Assembly (NCBI RefSeq): GCF_018873765.1
Contig: NC_057919.1
Span: forward strand, 70,922,984-70,986,983
Direction: 5' to 3'
Length of the DNA stretch: 64,000 nt
From: Telopea speciosissima
Lineage: Eukaryota; Streptophyta; Magnoliopsida; Proteales; Proteaceae
Shown: piece by piece, positions 1-10,944 of the stretch
How positions within the stretch are numbered: the stretch's first letter is position 1
Layout: each line of letters starts with the position of its first letter
The notes under the pieces: model-generated
What the model was told of the DNA's origin: nothing
Databases searched by the model: none
What the model saw: only the letters and a program-made list of their open reading frames with translations
Position numbers and translations under genes: made by a program

Positions 1-242
1 TCTCCATCTAATTGATGTACATAAGGTAGCAATTAGTTGTAGATAAGATTGCATTCATGATTGGATCAATCACCTTACATCAAAGAGGATATTATTGCTC
101 CTTCACAATTTTATATATATACTGTGATATATCTCTATAAGGTACAACACAATTATCTTCATATTATTGGTTCTTTACACTTTGGGTGACTCTGAGTCTT
201 TTAAGAAGCTCTAATCTTAGTAGTAGCAGTAGTGATCGATCG
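1..242 (+). promoter_or_regulatory. 5' flank of CYP72A pseudogene
   Basis: AT-rich sequence directly upstream of the P450 start codon at 243. A TATA-like run lies at about 110-122 (ttttatatatatactg) and a second, ctataagg, at about 134-141. Either is at a plausible distance for a short 5' leader. No other element is clear. Confidence 0.35.
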
Positions 243-516
243 ATGGGAGAATTTGGGTCGATATCAATTGTAATATTGGGTGTTTTGGTGGTGGCATGGG
301 GGTGGAGGATATTGGATTGGATATGGTGGAGGCCCAAGAAGCTTGAGAGGCTTCTCAAGGAACAAGGCATCAAAGTCGCTCCATATAATATATTGTTTGG
401 TAACCTGAAAGAGAACCAGAGGCTGTTCAATCAAGCTAGGTCCAAGCCCATGAACCTATCCCATGATATTGTGCCGCGTGTTGCTCCCTTTGATCATCAA
501 ACCATCCAGGCCTATA
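243..516 (+). pseudogene. CYP72A exon 1
   Basis: ATG at 243 opens MGEFGSISIVILGVLVVAWG, a hydrophobic N-terminal anchor, then WRILDWIWWRPKKLERLLKEQGI, the CYP72A hallmark, then LFGNLKENQRLF. The exon stays open to about 516, where a GTATGAG donor follows. The reading frame stays open upstream to 186, but the anchor fits a start at 243. This exon alone looks undamaged. Confidence 0.85.
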
Positions 517-637
517 GTATGAGATACTGTTACCCAATTTATTTTAAATTTTTTGTTTTTTGGTTTGAACTATTACTCCGTTTCCATTCAGATGTTTAGA
601 TTTACCAAGTTTGTATGGCATGTGACAATATTTTTAA

Positions 638-1375
638 GGGTTAATTTCAAATGCCCTTCTGAATTTTCACTAATGCAACATACCCCCTGTTTTCCAAACT
701 AAGTACTAATATAGTCCCTCCCGTTAGTCTGAGACGTTAAGTGATAACAGAACTTAGTTTTTGAAAATTTATGGACCATTCTGCCCCTTGATAGGATAGA
801 ATGACAAAAATACCCTTATTTGAAAAAAAAACCAAAAAAAAAAAAAAATCCCTACAACCCATCTTCCCCAAATCGATTAGGGTTTGGGGAAGATGAATTT
901 TTGAATTTGAAATAGAACAATTTCCTGCACACTCATCTTCCCCAACAAAAAGAAACGAAACTATCTACTTGGAAGAAGCAAAGAAATGGAGAAACAATGA
1001 AGAAATAGCAGAGTATACTATAGACGGAAGAGGAGAGCAGTACACATAGGGTTCTGTTACCAGCCACAAATCACCCTTAGAGCCGCAATGGTTCAACGAT
1101 TCTCGCAATCTCGCCTTCAGACTTCAGATTCTGAGTTTTTTTTTTTTTATCTTTCGATTTGGGGATGAGTTGAAGGAAACGGCACAGAATGGGAAGGCCG
1201 AAGAGAAAGAGAAGGGGCTTAGGGACTTCAGATCTCCTTGAGTCTTCAACTGGTTTTTTTTTTTTTTTTTTTTTTTTTTGATTTGGGGATGAGTTTAAGG
1301 AAACGGCACAGAATGGGAAGGCCGAAGAAAAAGAGAAGGGGCTTAGGGACTTCAGATCTCCTTGAGTCTTCAACT

Positions 1376-1411
<36 letters not shown>

Positions 1412-2415
1412 ATTTGGGGATGATTTACAGGAAATGCAGGAAACGGCGCAGCAGACTTAGTTCCTAATTTTGAGTTGCTTAATCAACTTGGCCGATTTCT
1501 GCAACCAGAGCATCTATTGAGTTGTTGTTTTGGAACTCCATTCCCCTGCACCAGAGCTTCCTTAGATCCTTAAGAGGGCCTGATCTGAGTCTTGTTTTTG
1601 AGGAATCAGAAATCTTAAGTTCAACACCTACGGTTCTCTGTTTCTTCATTGTTGCACTTCAACTCATTATATCTCAGCAGCCTTGCATCCATCAAGGTTC
1701 ATATTTGGAGTCTTCCTTCCTACAACCAGGACCTTCCTTCGATCCAAGTTTGACATCAAAATCAGAAGCGTTGAGGCTACTATAATCGGATGGGTAGAAA
1801 TGGAGTCGGATCCAATGGCGATGTTTTGAGGAAATCTACGGCACAGAATGGGAAGGCCGAAGACAAAGAGAAGGGGCTTAGGGACTTCAGATCTCCTTGA
1901 GTCTTCAACTGGTTTTTTTATTTTTATTTTTTTTATTTGGGGATGATTTGCAGGAAATGCAGGAAAGGGCGCAGAGTGGGCAGAGTGGATAGAGGAAGAA
2001 GATGGAATCTGCAGACCCAGTCTCGTTTCTCCATTGTGAATCTCTTTGATTTTGAAAATAGGGTTTTGCCCTTCAAACTCCAATTTCTCCGACATCTGAT
2101 TCAAGAACTCATCTTCTCCAAATCTTTTTTCCCCAAACACTAAAGGATTTGGGGAAGATGAGTTGCAGGTTTTTTTTATGTTTTTTTGTTTTTTTTTTTT
2201 TTCAGGTAAGGCCATTTTGGTCATTTTACCCATAAGGACAGAATGGTCTATCAAAGTTCAAAAATTGAGATCCGTTATGTTGTAACATCTCAGACTAATG
2301 GGAAGGACTATATTGGTACTTAGTTTAGAAAGCAAGGGGGCACGTTACATTAGTGAAAATTCAGGGGAGCAACCATACGCTTGGCCATTTTCAGGGGGCC
2401 ATTTGGAATTAACCC
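638..2415. mobile_element. 1.8-kb non-autonomous TIR transposon (Mutator-like) in intron 1
   Basis: Terminal inverted repeats of roughly 190 bp begin gggttaatttc at 638 and end with its complement at 2415. They share the phrases gaattttcactaatg and ctaatatagtcc. The flanks ATTTTTAA (630-637 and 2417-2424) match exactly and extend to nine bases with one mismatch, which fits Mutator-like target duplications. No transposase is present. Inside are three direct copies of a unit of about 100 bp, each with a poly-T run. Confidence 0.75.
1150..1930. repeat. three direct copies of a ~100-bp unit with poly-T
   Basis: The unit runs from gatttggggatga through cggcacagaatgggaagg to gagtcttcaactggtttt. 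Copies lie at about 1150-1260, 1280-1385 and 1830-1930. The first two are adjacent and the third is 450 bp away with a diverged left part. Runs of 18-30 T separate the copies. Short reading frames through this block are low-complexity artefacts. Confidence 0.8.
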
Positions 2416-2885
2416 AATTTTTAATTGCCCTTTTGGGAGAGAGGGAGGGGGGGGCATCAAATCCAAGGTTTAAGAATTGGATTGGAATCAGCTGATTCAA
2501 ATTGAATTGATCGACTTGCATTTCTTGTTATCAGAAATTTCTAAGTCCATCTTTAGAATTAGGCAAATGAAGGTGAAGGTGAAGGTGAAGGTGAAGGTGA
2601 AGGTGAAAGAGGAATCCCCTCACTATTGTCATCGATCAGTTCCGTTCGATTGAATTAGAGAGGGATTCTCTTGACCCTATGCAATAGGGGGTGAGAGTTT
2701 ATGATGACACATGCATGAATCTAATCATAAGGTCAAATAAATAATTATTAATATGAGGGAATTCTTCCATATATAGGTAAAGGAATTAATACTATAATTT
2801 AAATTGTTTATTTGTAATATTATGGTTTGTAAGGATTTATTTATATATATGTCCTCCGATCCTCCAATAATCCAGAACTTCTATT
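2416..2885. repeat. intron 1 spacer with GGTGAA hexamer repeat
   Basis: About 470 bp of host intron between the TIR transposon and the provirus. It holds a perfect run of ggtgaa hexamers at about 2566-2607. No gene or other structure is visible. Confidence 0.7.
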
Positions 2886-2956
2886 ATTTCCCCTATGTGG
2901 CTATGTACTAGTACTTGAAATGGAAGGAAGTAAAGTCGGCTTGTGAAAAACAAGTA

Positions 2957-2957
2957 C

Positions 2958-2992
<35 letters not shown>
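2957..2992. repeat. (TA)n at left end of provirus
   Basis: About 17 TA dinucleotides. A matching tract marks the other end of the provirus. Integration of plant pararetroviruses near TA-rich simple repeats has been reported, so this may be the target site. Confidence 0.8.
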
Positions 2993-2995
<3 letters not shown>

Positions 2996-3127
2996 TTGAA
3001 GAAATAAAATTAAAAATACTTGAAGTAACTTGGTGTAAGAACTTGAAGAGTCGAGCTACAAGCATGTGCGTGCTTTCTATTTTTCTCTTCAGAGATTCTC
3101 CTCCTTCTCTATGGAGAAGAAGAGGGG

Positions 3128-3135
3128 TCTTATAG
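3128..3135 (-). promoter_or_regulatory. TATA box of pararetroviral promoter
   Basis: Minus strand reads ctctataagacccc, close to Caulimoviridae promoter TATA boxes. It lies downstream of the coding region in the noncoding end, where the genomic promoter of this family sits. Inference from position and motif; activity is unknown. Confidence 0.4.
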
Positions 3136-3909
3136 AGCTTTGAGGCTTTGATCGCTTTACTTTTCCACCGAAAGCAAACCTTATCTTGAAGGCATCTTTG
3201 GTAGAGCGTAGAAGCATGTGGGCGTGGGCCCGCAGTCTTGACTTTGGAGCGGGGCGCAAAGGTTTTGGTCCGTAGTGCCACAAGAAAAGTCAATTTTACT
3301 ATTCACCACTTTGTTGGTAGAACTTGGAATCTTTGAAAAGCTTCAAAAACCGCACCGAGGCATTCCACGTGTCGAAACACTGCTTTTCCTCATTGGTTTG
3401 GTTTAGATGGTTCACCGTATTTGAATGGGCCCAGTGGTGGCTTGACTATCTAGGACCGAGAGATAGTGACGGACACGACTTTTGATACAGCCACGTGTCA
3501 TTTGGTCGAGCCATTTTTATGATGTCGTCATGGCGACGATTCTCCAATATCGTGGTTTGGAGACTAACCCATGGGCTTAAAGGCCCACTCTTTTTGATGT
3601 TTGGCTTACGGACCTTTCCGGTGGACCTTGTTGAAGAGAACTGTTGGTCGATGAGGTCCACCATCATTTGGATCTTGGGCATATTGACCTTCATGGAGGT
3701 GGGGGTCAATGGACCCAACACTTGAACCGGTTTCTTCTTTTTCTTCTTCAAGATCGAGGGCAGCCACTGGGCCTCGATCTCACCTTGTTTGGCTTTTAGC
3801 TTGAGGCGTCTTCATCAGCATCGGATTTGTCCGATCCTTCATGAGGGCCGCTTGAGTTTTGGCTTTTGTGAGGGATTGAGTAAGGGCCTCAGGGGTACAC
3901 CTTCTCGCA

Positions 3910-4762
3910 TCACACTTGTCCCACCACTTGACTCTCAAGTTTCTTTGTAGAAAAGGGGTAGAGCAATCGGGGCCTTCGGATTGTCCAATTGCATACTCCC
4001 AATAAACGATCCAAGCCGACGGCAATGGATGAAGAACCTCGGAGATCTCGGTTGTTCGGAATTTGTTCGTGTCGGCAATAAATGCTTAAAGCATCGAACA
4101 CTTGATCCGGCAAAATGTCACTAATTGGCCCAAAGGCGGCCCACCAACGAGGGAACCAATTTGGAATTGGGTCGAGAACTTGAAGTCGAAACAAAAGAAC
4201 CGGGAATGTTGGTTCTTGCTATTTTGAAACAGAAAGCATGGTGCCAAGCATCCATGTAGTCAAAATAGTGGTATTCCCGGGCTGGTAGTTTTGAGAGAAC
4301 CTCTTTGTAGAGAGGGGATGTGTACCCCAATCTTTTGAACTCGATAATTTGTAAAATGGTTATCAAGTATGGGTAACCGGACTAGGATCAATTTTGTCGA
4401 AATTTTGTTTGATACGTATAGAATCCGTATCAACTAGGATGAACTCATAGAATTCTTGACTTTTTGAACTATTTGGGGAATAGAAATCCCAACCTTGGAA
4501 AAAGCCCTTCTTGCTACTTCCACAGGGCGTGTTGCGGCCTTTAGTGAACCGGTCATCAAGGGCAAAAATGTCTTGATGGGCTTGTTTGAGGATATACTGA
4601 CTCTTGGGTAAGTTTTGGGAAGAAACTGGTTTGGACACCTTGTGGAGGAGCTTGGTCTAGAGAGTGCTGAGATGACCTTGTGTTAGGAACTATTTGAGTG
4701 GACTGACTAGCCACGACTTGGGTGAAGGGAACACTTTCAACTACTGTTTTGGAAGGGGACAT
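3910..4762 (-). pseudogene. provirus region downstream of RNase H
   Basis: Overlapping broken frames after the RNase H. Readable pieces are YHYFDYMDAWHHAF, then in another frame PNWFPRWWAAFGPISDILP. I recall similar aromatic motifs (a WW-x-FG core) from the C-terminal part of petuvirus/florendovirus-like polyproteins, whose function is not known to me. Frameshifts separate the pieces. The call as part of the viral polyprotein rests on position and motif memory. Confidence 0.45.
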
Positions 4763-4885
4763 TTTGATTAGTTGATTTGAAGAAGTAGGTTTGGCATAGG
4801 AACCCTTTGATTTTATGCTTGGTTTGGGGGCTCCTTTGGAGCCATGATAATAGAAATCGTTTTAGGACCCGCAAGAATTCACGGG

Positions 4886-5100
4886 TCAAGAAATCAGAAT
4901 AGAATTCATTTCTCCTTTTATGTAAGTTATGTCAAAATCAAAACTCGATAAAAGGGCTTGCCATCTTGCAAAAATCTGTTTTGAAGCAATATTTTGAACA
5001 TCATTTTTCAAAACTTGTTTTGCCGCACCGCAATCAACTCTTACTAAAAATTTCTTGTTTAGAAGATCGCTTGAAATTTTTGGATGCAAAGAACTACCGA
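4886..5100 (-). pseudogene. provirus RNase H domain
   Basis: The frame reads VRVDCGAAKQVLKNDVQN, then ARWQALLSSFDFDITYIKGE, the C-terminal half of a Caulimoviridae RNase H. The usual DN residues after the metal-binding loop and the final GENN-x-LPD motif are degraded, and the frame ends shortly after YIKGE. It lies immediately downstream of the reverse transcriptase in polyprotein order. Confidence 0.75.
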
Positions 5101-5528
5101 AAGGATTTCTTTTTAATGGTACTATAATTTTGTGGGCCGGGTTCCAAACTCCTCAAGCAAATCGACTAATTGTTCTTTATCATCTTGGACTTGTTTAAGG
5201 ATACCTCCGTACCCAAGTTCGAGGCATCGCCTCAACTATCTTGAAAAGTGCAGATCTGCAAGTTTTAGACAAGGGATTTCCTTGACTAATTTTTTTAATA
5301 TCTTGAACGCTTTTGTATGGTTTGAAGTCCATGGGCTTGGTTTTTCTTGAGCCTAGAGTAAAGATCTTTACATAATTGGCTAATTTGAGGGATGAAATCT
5401 CGACGTAATTTAGGCTTCCTAGGAACCTCTGTAATTGTTTTTTGTCTAGGATTTGATCAGTGGAATTTATCTCGCAAAAGCTATAGATCTTTCTATAGGG
5501 ATGACTTGGTTTTGGTAAATGTAATGCC

Positions 5529-5990
5529 CTAAGAATCTAACCTTGGTTTGGAATAACTCCATCTTTTTCTCGGGAAAGAACTAAACCACTTGTTTTTCAT
5601 GGTGTGGAAGAAACTCCTAAGATGTTTGAAGTGTTGTTCAATGGATTTGGAAAAGACTAGAACATCATCAATATAGACTATTATGAACTGGCCGTATGGG
5701 TTTAGGATGTCGCTCATAATGTTTTGGAATTCACTAGGGGCATTTTTAAACCAAAAGGCATTACGCTCCATTCATAATGCCCAAATGGTGTGGTGAAAGC
5801 CGTTTTGTAACGGTCTTCTTTGTGGATTTGGATTTGCCAATATCCGCATTTGAGGTCAAACTTTGAGAAGATTGTGGCTTGGTAAAGTCTTTGAAGTAAT
5901 TCTTTTTTATTTGGTATAGGATATCTAATCCATTGTAATGCTTCATTTAGAGGTTTGTAGTTTATGACAAGTCCTGGGTGTTCCTCTTTC
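5529..5990 (-). pseudogene. provirus reverse transcriptase
   Basis: The catalytic core is legible: FWFKNAPSEFQNIMSDI, then the polymerase motif VYIDDVLVFS (YIDD at about 5663-5674), then IEQHFKHL. Upstream sequence in other frames continues the domain (YCxWQIQIHKED-like text near 5800-5850). YIDD rather than YVDD, and the absence of an integrase, separate it from the copia element at 11-18 kb. Broken by several frameshifts. Confidence 0.85.
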
Positions 5991-6502
5991 TATTTCATTT
6001 TTATTAACGTAGAAAGCCGCATGACTCCAAGGTGACTTGCTTTTACCGATTAGATTTTTATTAAGGAGGTCTTGAATTTCTTTTTACAAACTTCTTGTAG
6101 TTCTTGGGTCATTTGAATAGGTCTGGCTTTTGTAGGGATATCCTTATCTGAAAAGCTTGGTTCATAGGGAAGATGAACAATGTGCCTATGTCTCAGGTTG
6201 CAAAGGCATCAGAAACTCGAACGAGTTCCTTCTCAATTTGGGCCTTGGTATTAGAAATTTGTTTTTGAACCGTTCTTTCTTGGAGTTTTTGTTCAATAGT
6301 CCTATGGTTGACTTCTTGTTTTAGATATTGTAGATGTTTTTGTTTACTTTGAATTTGACTTATAGTTGTTCCGCTTCCTGAAATGGCTAATGTTTTGAGC
6401 AGGTCTATTTCTTTTGTTCGCTTGTTCAAAGAACTGGAAATGGACTTGTTTACCTAGGATAGTTGTTGTAATTCCTTGATCCAAAAAAGTGAAAGGTTTT
6501 AT

Positions 6503-6858
6503 GAGTTCTAGGAAAGGTTGTCCTAGAATAACTTCGAGTGTTAAGGTCTTTTACTAATATGAAAACTTGTTTTAAGCAAACTCCTTGGTTGCGGATGTGA
6601 ACGCCTCGATAATTTATAATTTACGTTTAGTCTTGAGCCATTTGCTCCTGTTAATTTTTGAGTTGTCTTTTCAAAATATTGGGTTGGGACTAACCCTTCT
6701 TGTATGCAGTTCATTTGTGCTCCCGAGTCAACCAGGGCTATAGTGCGATCTTATGGGCTGATGATATGACAATAGTAATATTGACATACATCACGTTGGC
6801 ATTTGATTTTGTTAATAATATCAACAAAATCTTCATTCTGCTTGGTAAAGTTTGTATA
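6503..6858 (-). pseudogene. provirus aspartic protease, copy 1 (in polyprotein order)
   Basis: The minus strand encodes ALVDSGAQMNCIQEG, a retropepsin active site with DSGA, followed by text matching a flap and C-terminal part. This copy lies between coat protein and reverse transcriptase as expected. A second copy lies at 10527-10877. Confidence 0.75.
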
Positions 6859-7439
6859 TCGTTGTCTTCTTCTTCTTCTAATTCGATTTTTTTGAAACTT
6901 CTTTAAACTTGCTATGTCTCGCTTTTATATTTTTATTTCAGTCTTTAGATCATTTGTAGTAGCTTCTAAACCGGCAATTTTAACTTGATCCGGATTTTGA
7001 GAAGAAGTAGGAGTTTTGTCAAACTTCTTATAAATATTCTTTATGTTATAAGGGGTTGCCTTAGTTTGGGGTTTTGTTGATGAGACTCGTTGTAAGAGTT
7101 CTTGGGCATGTTGGAGGTATAAAGTCTTGGTATGTTTATCTTTGATTTGATCAACAAAGTTGAGAAATTCTTCCGGTTTGTTAAAGGTTTTAAGTCCCGA
7201 ACTTGATTGTATCATGTTTATAGATTTTGATGATTCGAATCATCACAATTTTTGCGAGTAAAACTCCTTGGCTACAATTACAAGGAGAAGCCTGTTCATC
7301 ACTATCACCGTTTGACTCAATTTGGTTTAACTCATTTTCTTGGGTTTCGCTTTCACTCTGAACTGTTTTGACCCAAATCGGCTAAGAGTTGGATTTTGGT
7401 ATCATCGGGCATTATGAGTGAGTTGATCTTTTTGCTAGT

Positions 7440-8290
7440 CTACGATTTGGCTATGTGGCCTGGTTTACCACAATTGTAACAACCATCTTGGTGTTTTGAG
7501 TTGGTCTTGATTTTTGGAAAGTTCTTTTGTAAGGTCTCTGTTTCTTTGGGCTAGATTTATTTTCTAAATTTTTATCCGGTTCTTTTCTTGTCTTGTACTT
7601 ACTTGAATATCTATTTTTCCCTGTTATGCCTATGGCTTTTATGTTTCTTTTGAGCAAGTGATTTTTGAATCGAAACCAAACCTTCACGTAATCCCCTAAT
7701 TCTTGTTTGTAGGATTTTGATTCTTTTCTAATTTGTTTTCTAAGTTTGATATCTGTACATAAGGCTAATCCTTCCTTGTGTACTAGGCTTATGAGATCAC
7801 CATAGGTGAGGGTTTGATAGGGTATTTCCCATTGTTTTCTTCTCTTAATTTTTGTTTGAGTTTTTCCGAAAATAAACCGGGTAACCCAAGAAGGAATTTT
7901 TCTTTCCAACAGGGGAGATTTGCATCTTCCCTAGTCGGGACCTTGGTCATGAATGTGTCTTTATACCATTTGAAATCGTGTAATTTTTTACATTTGAGGT
8001 TTGATAATTGTTCGTAAGACCTATCCTTGAGTCTTGTGGGATCTCCTAAAAATACTTGGTTATACTAAAAATTAGAGTGTTTACAAGATCTTCAATCTGG
8101 TTGGTCTCCTATCATAATTGGTAGACCTTGTTCATTAGTTTGAATGGCATTTAGTATGGATTCTTTTTCGCCAATGAGAACATTATCCCACCAACCTTTA
8201 AGTTGACTCGTAAACCCGGAAATGATTATTTTCGCTATGGCTTGATCAGGTATGTTCTTGATCCGATGAGCATTGCTCACCATGGTCATT
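7440..8290 (-). pseudogene. provirus coat-protein-like region with CCHC zinc knuckle
   Basis: Two main pieces. 8092-8289 reads SGFTSQLKGWWDNVL, a motif I associate with petuvirus/florendovirus-like capsid regions. 7451-7909 is a basic segment that leads, after a frameshift, into CYNCGKPGHIAKS at about 7440-7490, the zinc knuckle of a nucleocapsid domain (the last Cys is lost). The zinc knuckle is firm; the boundaries are not. Confidence 0.7.
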
Positions 8291-8329
8291 TCTTGGAGTT
8301 TGTTAGCCGATTATAATCCGACATACCAT

Positions 8330-9216
8330 CTATGTTCCATTCATATATGGTACCACTTTGGTAATTTGCTTGGGAAAATTCCTTCTTTGTTCAATTTGAA
8401 GGTCCGGGTAAGTAGGTCTAGGATAATAATTATTGTTCATATATGGGCTAGTAATAGCATTTACTTGTTCCTGCTCCTCCTCATCACTGGATGATTCAGA
8501 GGAATCCATTTGTTGGATGTTCGCCACATTGGAAGCAGAGCTTCCTTGTGTTTCCTTTTGAGGTGTATCAGGGACAATCAAATTTTGCAATCTTGTGGAA
8601 ATTTGGCTTACTAGATCTCTGTTTTCTTGAGTATTTAAGTTTTTTAAACTCTTGTTCGAAATCGTGAAAGGTTTGAACAGAGTTGTTGTTGTTGTTGAGG
8701 AAGTACTAGCTTGATTTAGAGACGTTGGTTCAATAGGAGTGTCTTTTTGAACTAAGTTTTCTATTCTAATTAGTTGACTTCCTATGGTTTGTAAATACTG
8801 GTTTGTGTAATTTGTTTGTTCAATAATTTTCTTGGACCCATCAGAAACACCTTCAATGGATCTAAAGGGTGTTGCCAAGATTTCTGTGTTGTTAATTTTT
8901 AATTTAACATTTGAACCAGGAGGGTGTATTGTCTCTATGATCTTGTCATCGCCAATTTCAGTGTGGTACACCTTCTTTCGGCATTGATGTTTGAAAAGGG
9001 ATAAGGAATGTTGTTATTACTTGTATAGATGTCTAAATATGTAAAGAACATAACATCTACCTTGATGGTTCTCATTTTGTCATACCGAGAGGTTCTTGAT
9101 TTCTTGTTGTTTTTCTTTCGAGAAGTAGCTAAAAACCATTCTCTTTTTTCAGCGTTCTGGGTGAATTGAAATCTATTCTCGAGTTTGGGTTTGTCTATCT
9201 CATAGTCTTCTATCAT
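8330..9216 (-). pseudogene. provirus polyprotein segment between movement and coat regions
   Basis: The longest open piece of the provirus (213 codons, 8330-8971) has a probable coiled coil (IIEQTNYTNQYLQTIGSQLIRIEN), a Ser/Thr-rich linker and an acidic stretch SSESSSDEEEQEQ. An upstream piece (8935-9216) in another frame reads KVDVMFFTYLDIYTSN. Such a linker lies between movement protein and capsid in these viruses. No catalytic motif is visible. Confidence 0.5.
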
Positions 9217-9699
9217 ATGACAAAGAACCTTGCTTCGTGTTGCATGTCATTTGAGTTGGTGAAGTGGTTCATTTGAAGGAGAAGACTTGTTAGACTCATT
9301 GTTCATAAATTCCTTGGGTGACATTATCGTTAATTTGAGTTTGTAATCCTAGAATATGTAAGGACCTTATTTGTTCTTGTAACCTTTGATTTTCTAAGTG
9401 GAGACTTGTTAGAGAACTAGAGGTTGAAGCTCTACTTGGGACTTGGCCGAGTTTTTCAAACTCTTCAGATTTGGTTTTATTTGTTTATCTTTCCTCCGGA
9501 ATGTTATAGTAACCATTCCGCCCTGATCTTGGTTTATAGATTCAACGCCATGTTGGGTTCAACAAGTGACTCGGGCAAGGTGCCTGGAGACACCATTTTG
9601 TCGGAAACTTAATGTCTTTCCACTCACTGCTTTAGGGTGAATCGTTTCTGAATGGACAAAGTCCGCTTTCTATGAACGTGGTTTGTCCTTTGATAGTTC

Positions 9700-10306
9700 T
9701 TCTTAGAGCCTTGGGTCTTAAAGTTCTCATGGCCTTGTATCGATTCTATGGATTATAGCAATTGGTATAGAACCTTGTTTCATCTTGTAACCACTTGTAA
9801 GGATGTTAACTTTTAAGGTATCCGTAAGATTTGCATCATTTAAGGATAAGTTTATGTCCGGGTAACAATTGAAATAAACTGGCCTTGTGAAGACTAGTTT
9901 CTATCATCCCTAGAAGGGAATCATCAAATTGCAGAACCTTTGATCCTCGAGAGCAAGCGGGAGGGCTACGTTGAGCCCTTCCTGTGCGGGGGTTTGATGG
10001 CTACTTGTATAAGTCCTATATGGATATAATTAAAATCCTTTTTTAATTTGTTAAGATTTGAAGGGTCTAAGAGTTGGATCTCTTCCATATCCGGAGAGTA
10101 ATTGATAGTTTGTTCTACGGTCTTGATAGTTTCGTGAAACTATACCATTCTTGTTTGTAAACTTCTTTGGTTGGGACCTTAGGTAAGGTCCAGCTTTTGA
10201 AGGGACGATCAAGGTCACTTGTTAGAACTTCATTACTAATTATTTGACTTGGCGAACTGAAGTCGCCGACTAGTCTCGAAGACATGGTTCTACTAAGTCT
10301 ACTCAT
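9700..10306 (-). pseudogene. provirus movement-protein-like region
   Basis: The start at 10306 reads MSRLSRTMSSRLVGDFSSPS. Further on one frame reads YIHIGLIQVAIKPPHRKGS and another LALEDQRF, which together match the conserved core of caulimovirus-type movement proteins (pfam01107 family). These proteins move virus through plasmodesmata. Two or more frameshifts and stops make it non-coding. Confidence 0.65.
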
Positions 10307-10526
10307 AGTTATCGGAACATATCCCCTAACTAAGGTATACTTCCATCCACCAAAGGGTGAAGGAGATCTTAGTTGCTAATTAACCGCAAACCGGGTCTTA
10401 CCTCTTGCCCAACGGCCCTAAAAGCCAACTAATACTCGCAACGCAACTCCCTGAGGACTGCCGGAAAGTAAAATAGAAAAGGAGAGAAGATCTTAGAACT
10501 AAGGGTAGCCTAAATAGAGTTAGGCC
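10307..10526 (-). other. provirus leader region
   Basis: Noncoding stretch upstream of the movement-protein-like start, without an open frame. It holds many short minus-strand frames, as expected of a pararetroviral leader. I searched by eye for the tRNA-Met primer-binding sequence here and did not find a clean match. Confidence 0.4.
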
Positions 10527-10875
10527 GAGTTCTAGGAAAGGTTGTCCTAGAATAACTTCAGTGTTAAGGTCTTTTACTAATATGAAAACTTGTTTTAAGC
10601 AAACTCCTTGGTTGCGGATGTGAACGTCGATAATTTATAATTTACGTTTAGTCTTGAGCCATTTGCCTGTTAATTTTTGAGTTGTCTTTTCAAAATATTG
10701 GGTTGGGACTAACCCTTCTTGTATGCGTTCATTTGTGCTCCCGAGTCAACCAGGGCTATAGTGTCGATCTTATGGGCTGATGATATGACAATAGTAATAT
10801 TGACATACCACTGTTGGCATTTGATTTTGTTAATAATATCAACAAAATCTTCATTACTGTTTGGTAAAGTTTGTA

Positions 10876-10877
<2 letters not shown>
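10527..10877 (-). pseudogene. provirus aspartic protease, duplicated copy 2
   Basis: Near-identical direct repeat of 6503-6858, including the DSGA site. Here it is joined directly to the leader on one side and to a (TA)n tract on the other, with no reverse transcriptase after it. Differences from copy 1 are mostly one- to three-base indels. Confidence 0.85.

Positions 10878-10879
<2 letters not shown>

Positions 10880-10911
<32 letters not shown>
10880..10911. repeat. (TA)n at right end of provirus
   Basis: About 16 TA dinucleotides between the provirus and P450 exon 2. It mirrors the tract at the left end. Confidence 0.8.
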
Positions 10912-10916
<5 letters not shown>

Positions 10917-10944
10917 GGCAACTGTTAATAATTGAGAATTGTAG

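Larger units (their letters stand above)
2890..10877 (-). mobile_element. endogenous pararetrovirus remnant (Caulimoviridae, petuvirus/florendovirus-like)
   Basis: On the minus strand the remnants come in the order protease scrap, leader, movement-protein-like region, coat-protein-like region with a CCHC knuckle, aspartic protease, reverse transcriptase with YIDD, RNase H, a downstream domain, and a noncoding end with a TATA box. This order with no integrase is that of a plant pararetrovirus with one long polyprotein. All reading frames are broken by frameshifts and stops, so it is a dead fossil. Both ends lie in (TA)n tracts (about 2957-2992 and 10880-10911). A 350-bp protease segment is present twice in direct orientation, so the insert is rearranged or more than unit length. 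Assignment to Caulimoviridae is firm; the genus is inferred from gene order. Confidence 0.85.

Noticed and set aside
10307-10526. tRNA-Met primer-binding site of the provirus
   Set aside because: No clear match in the leader on the minus strand; it may be lost with the rearrangement.
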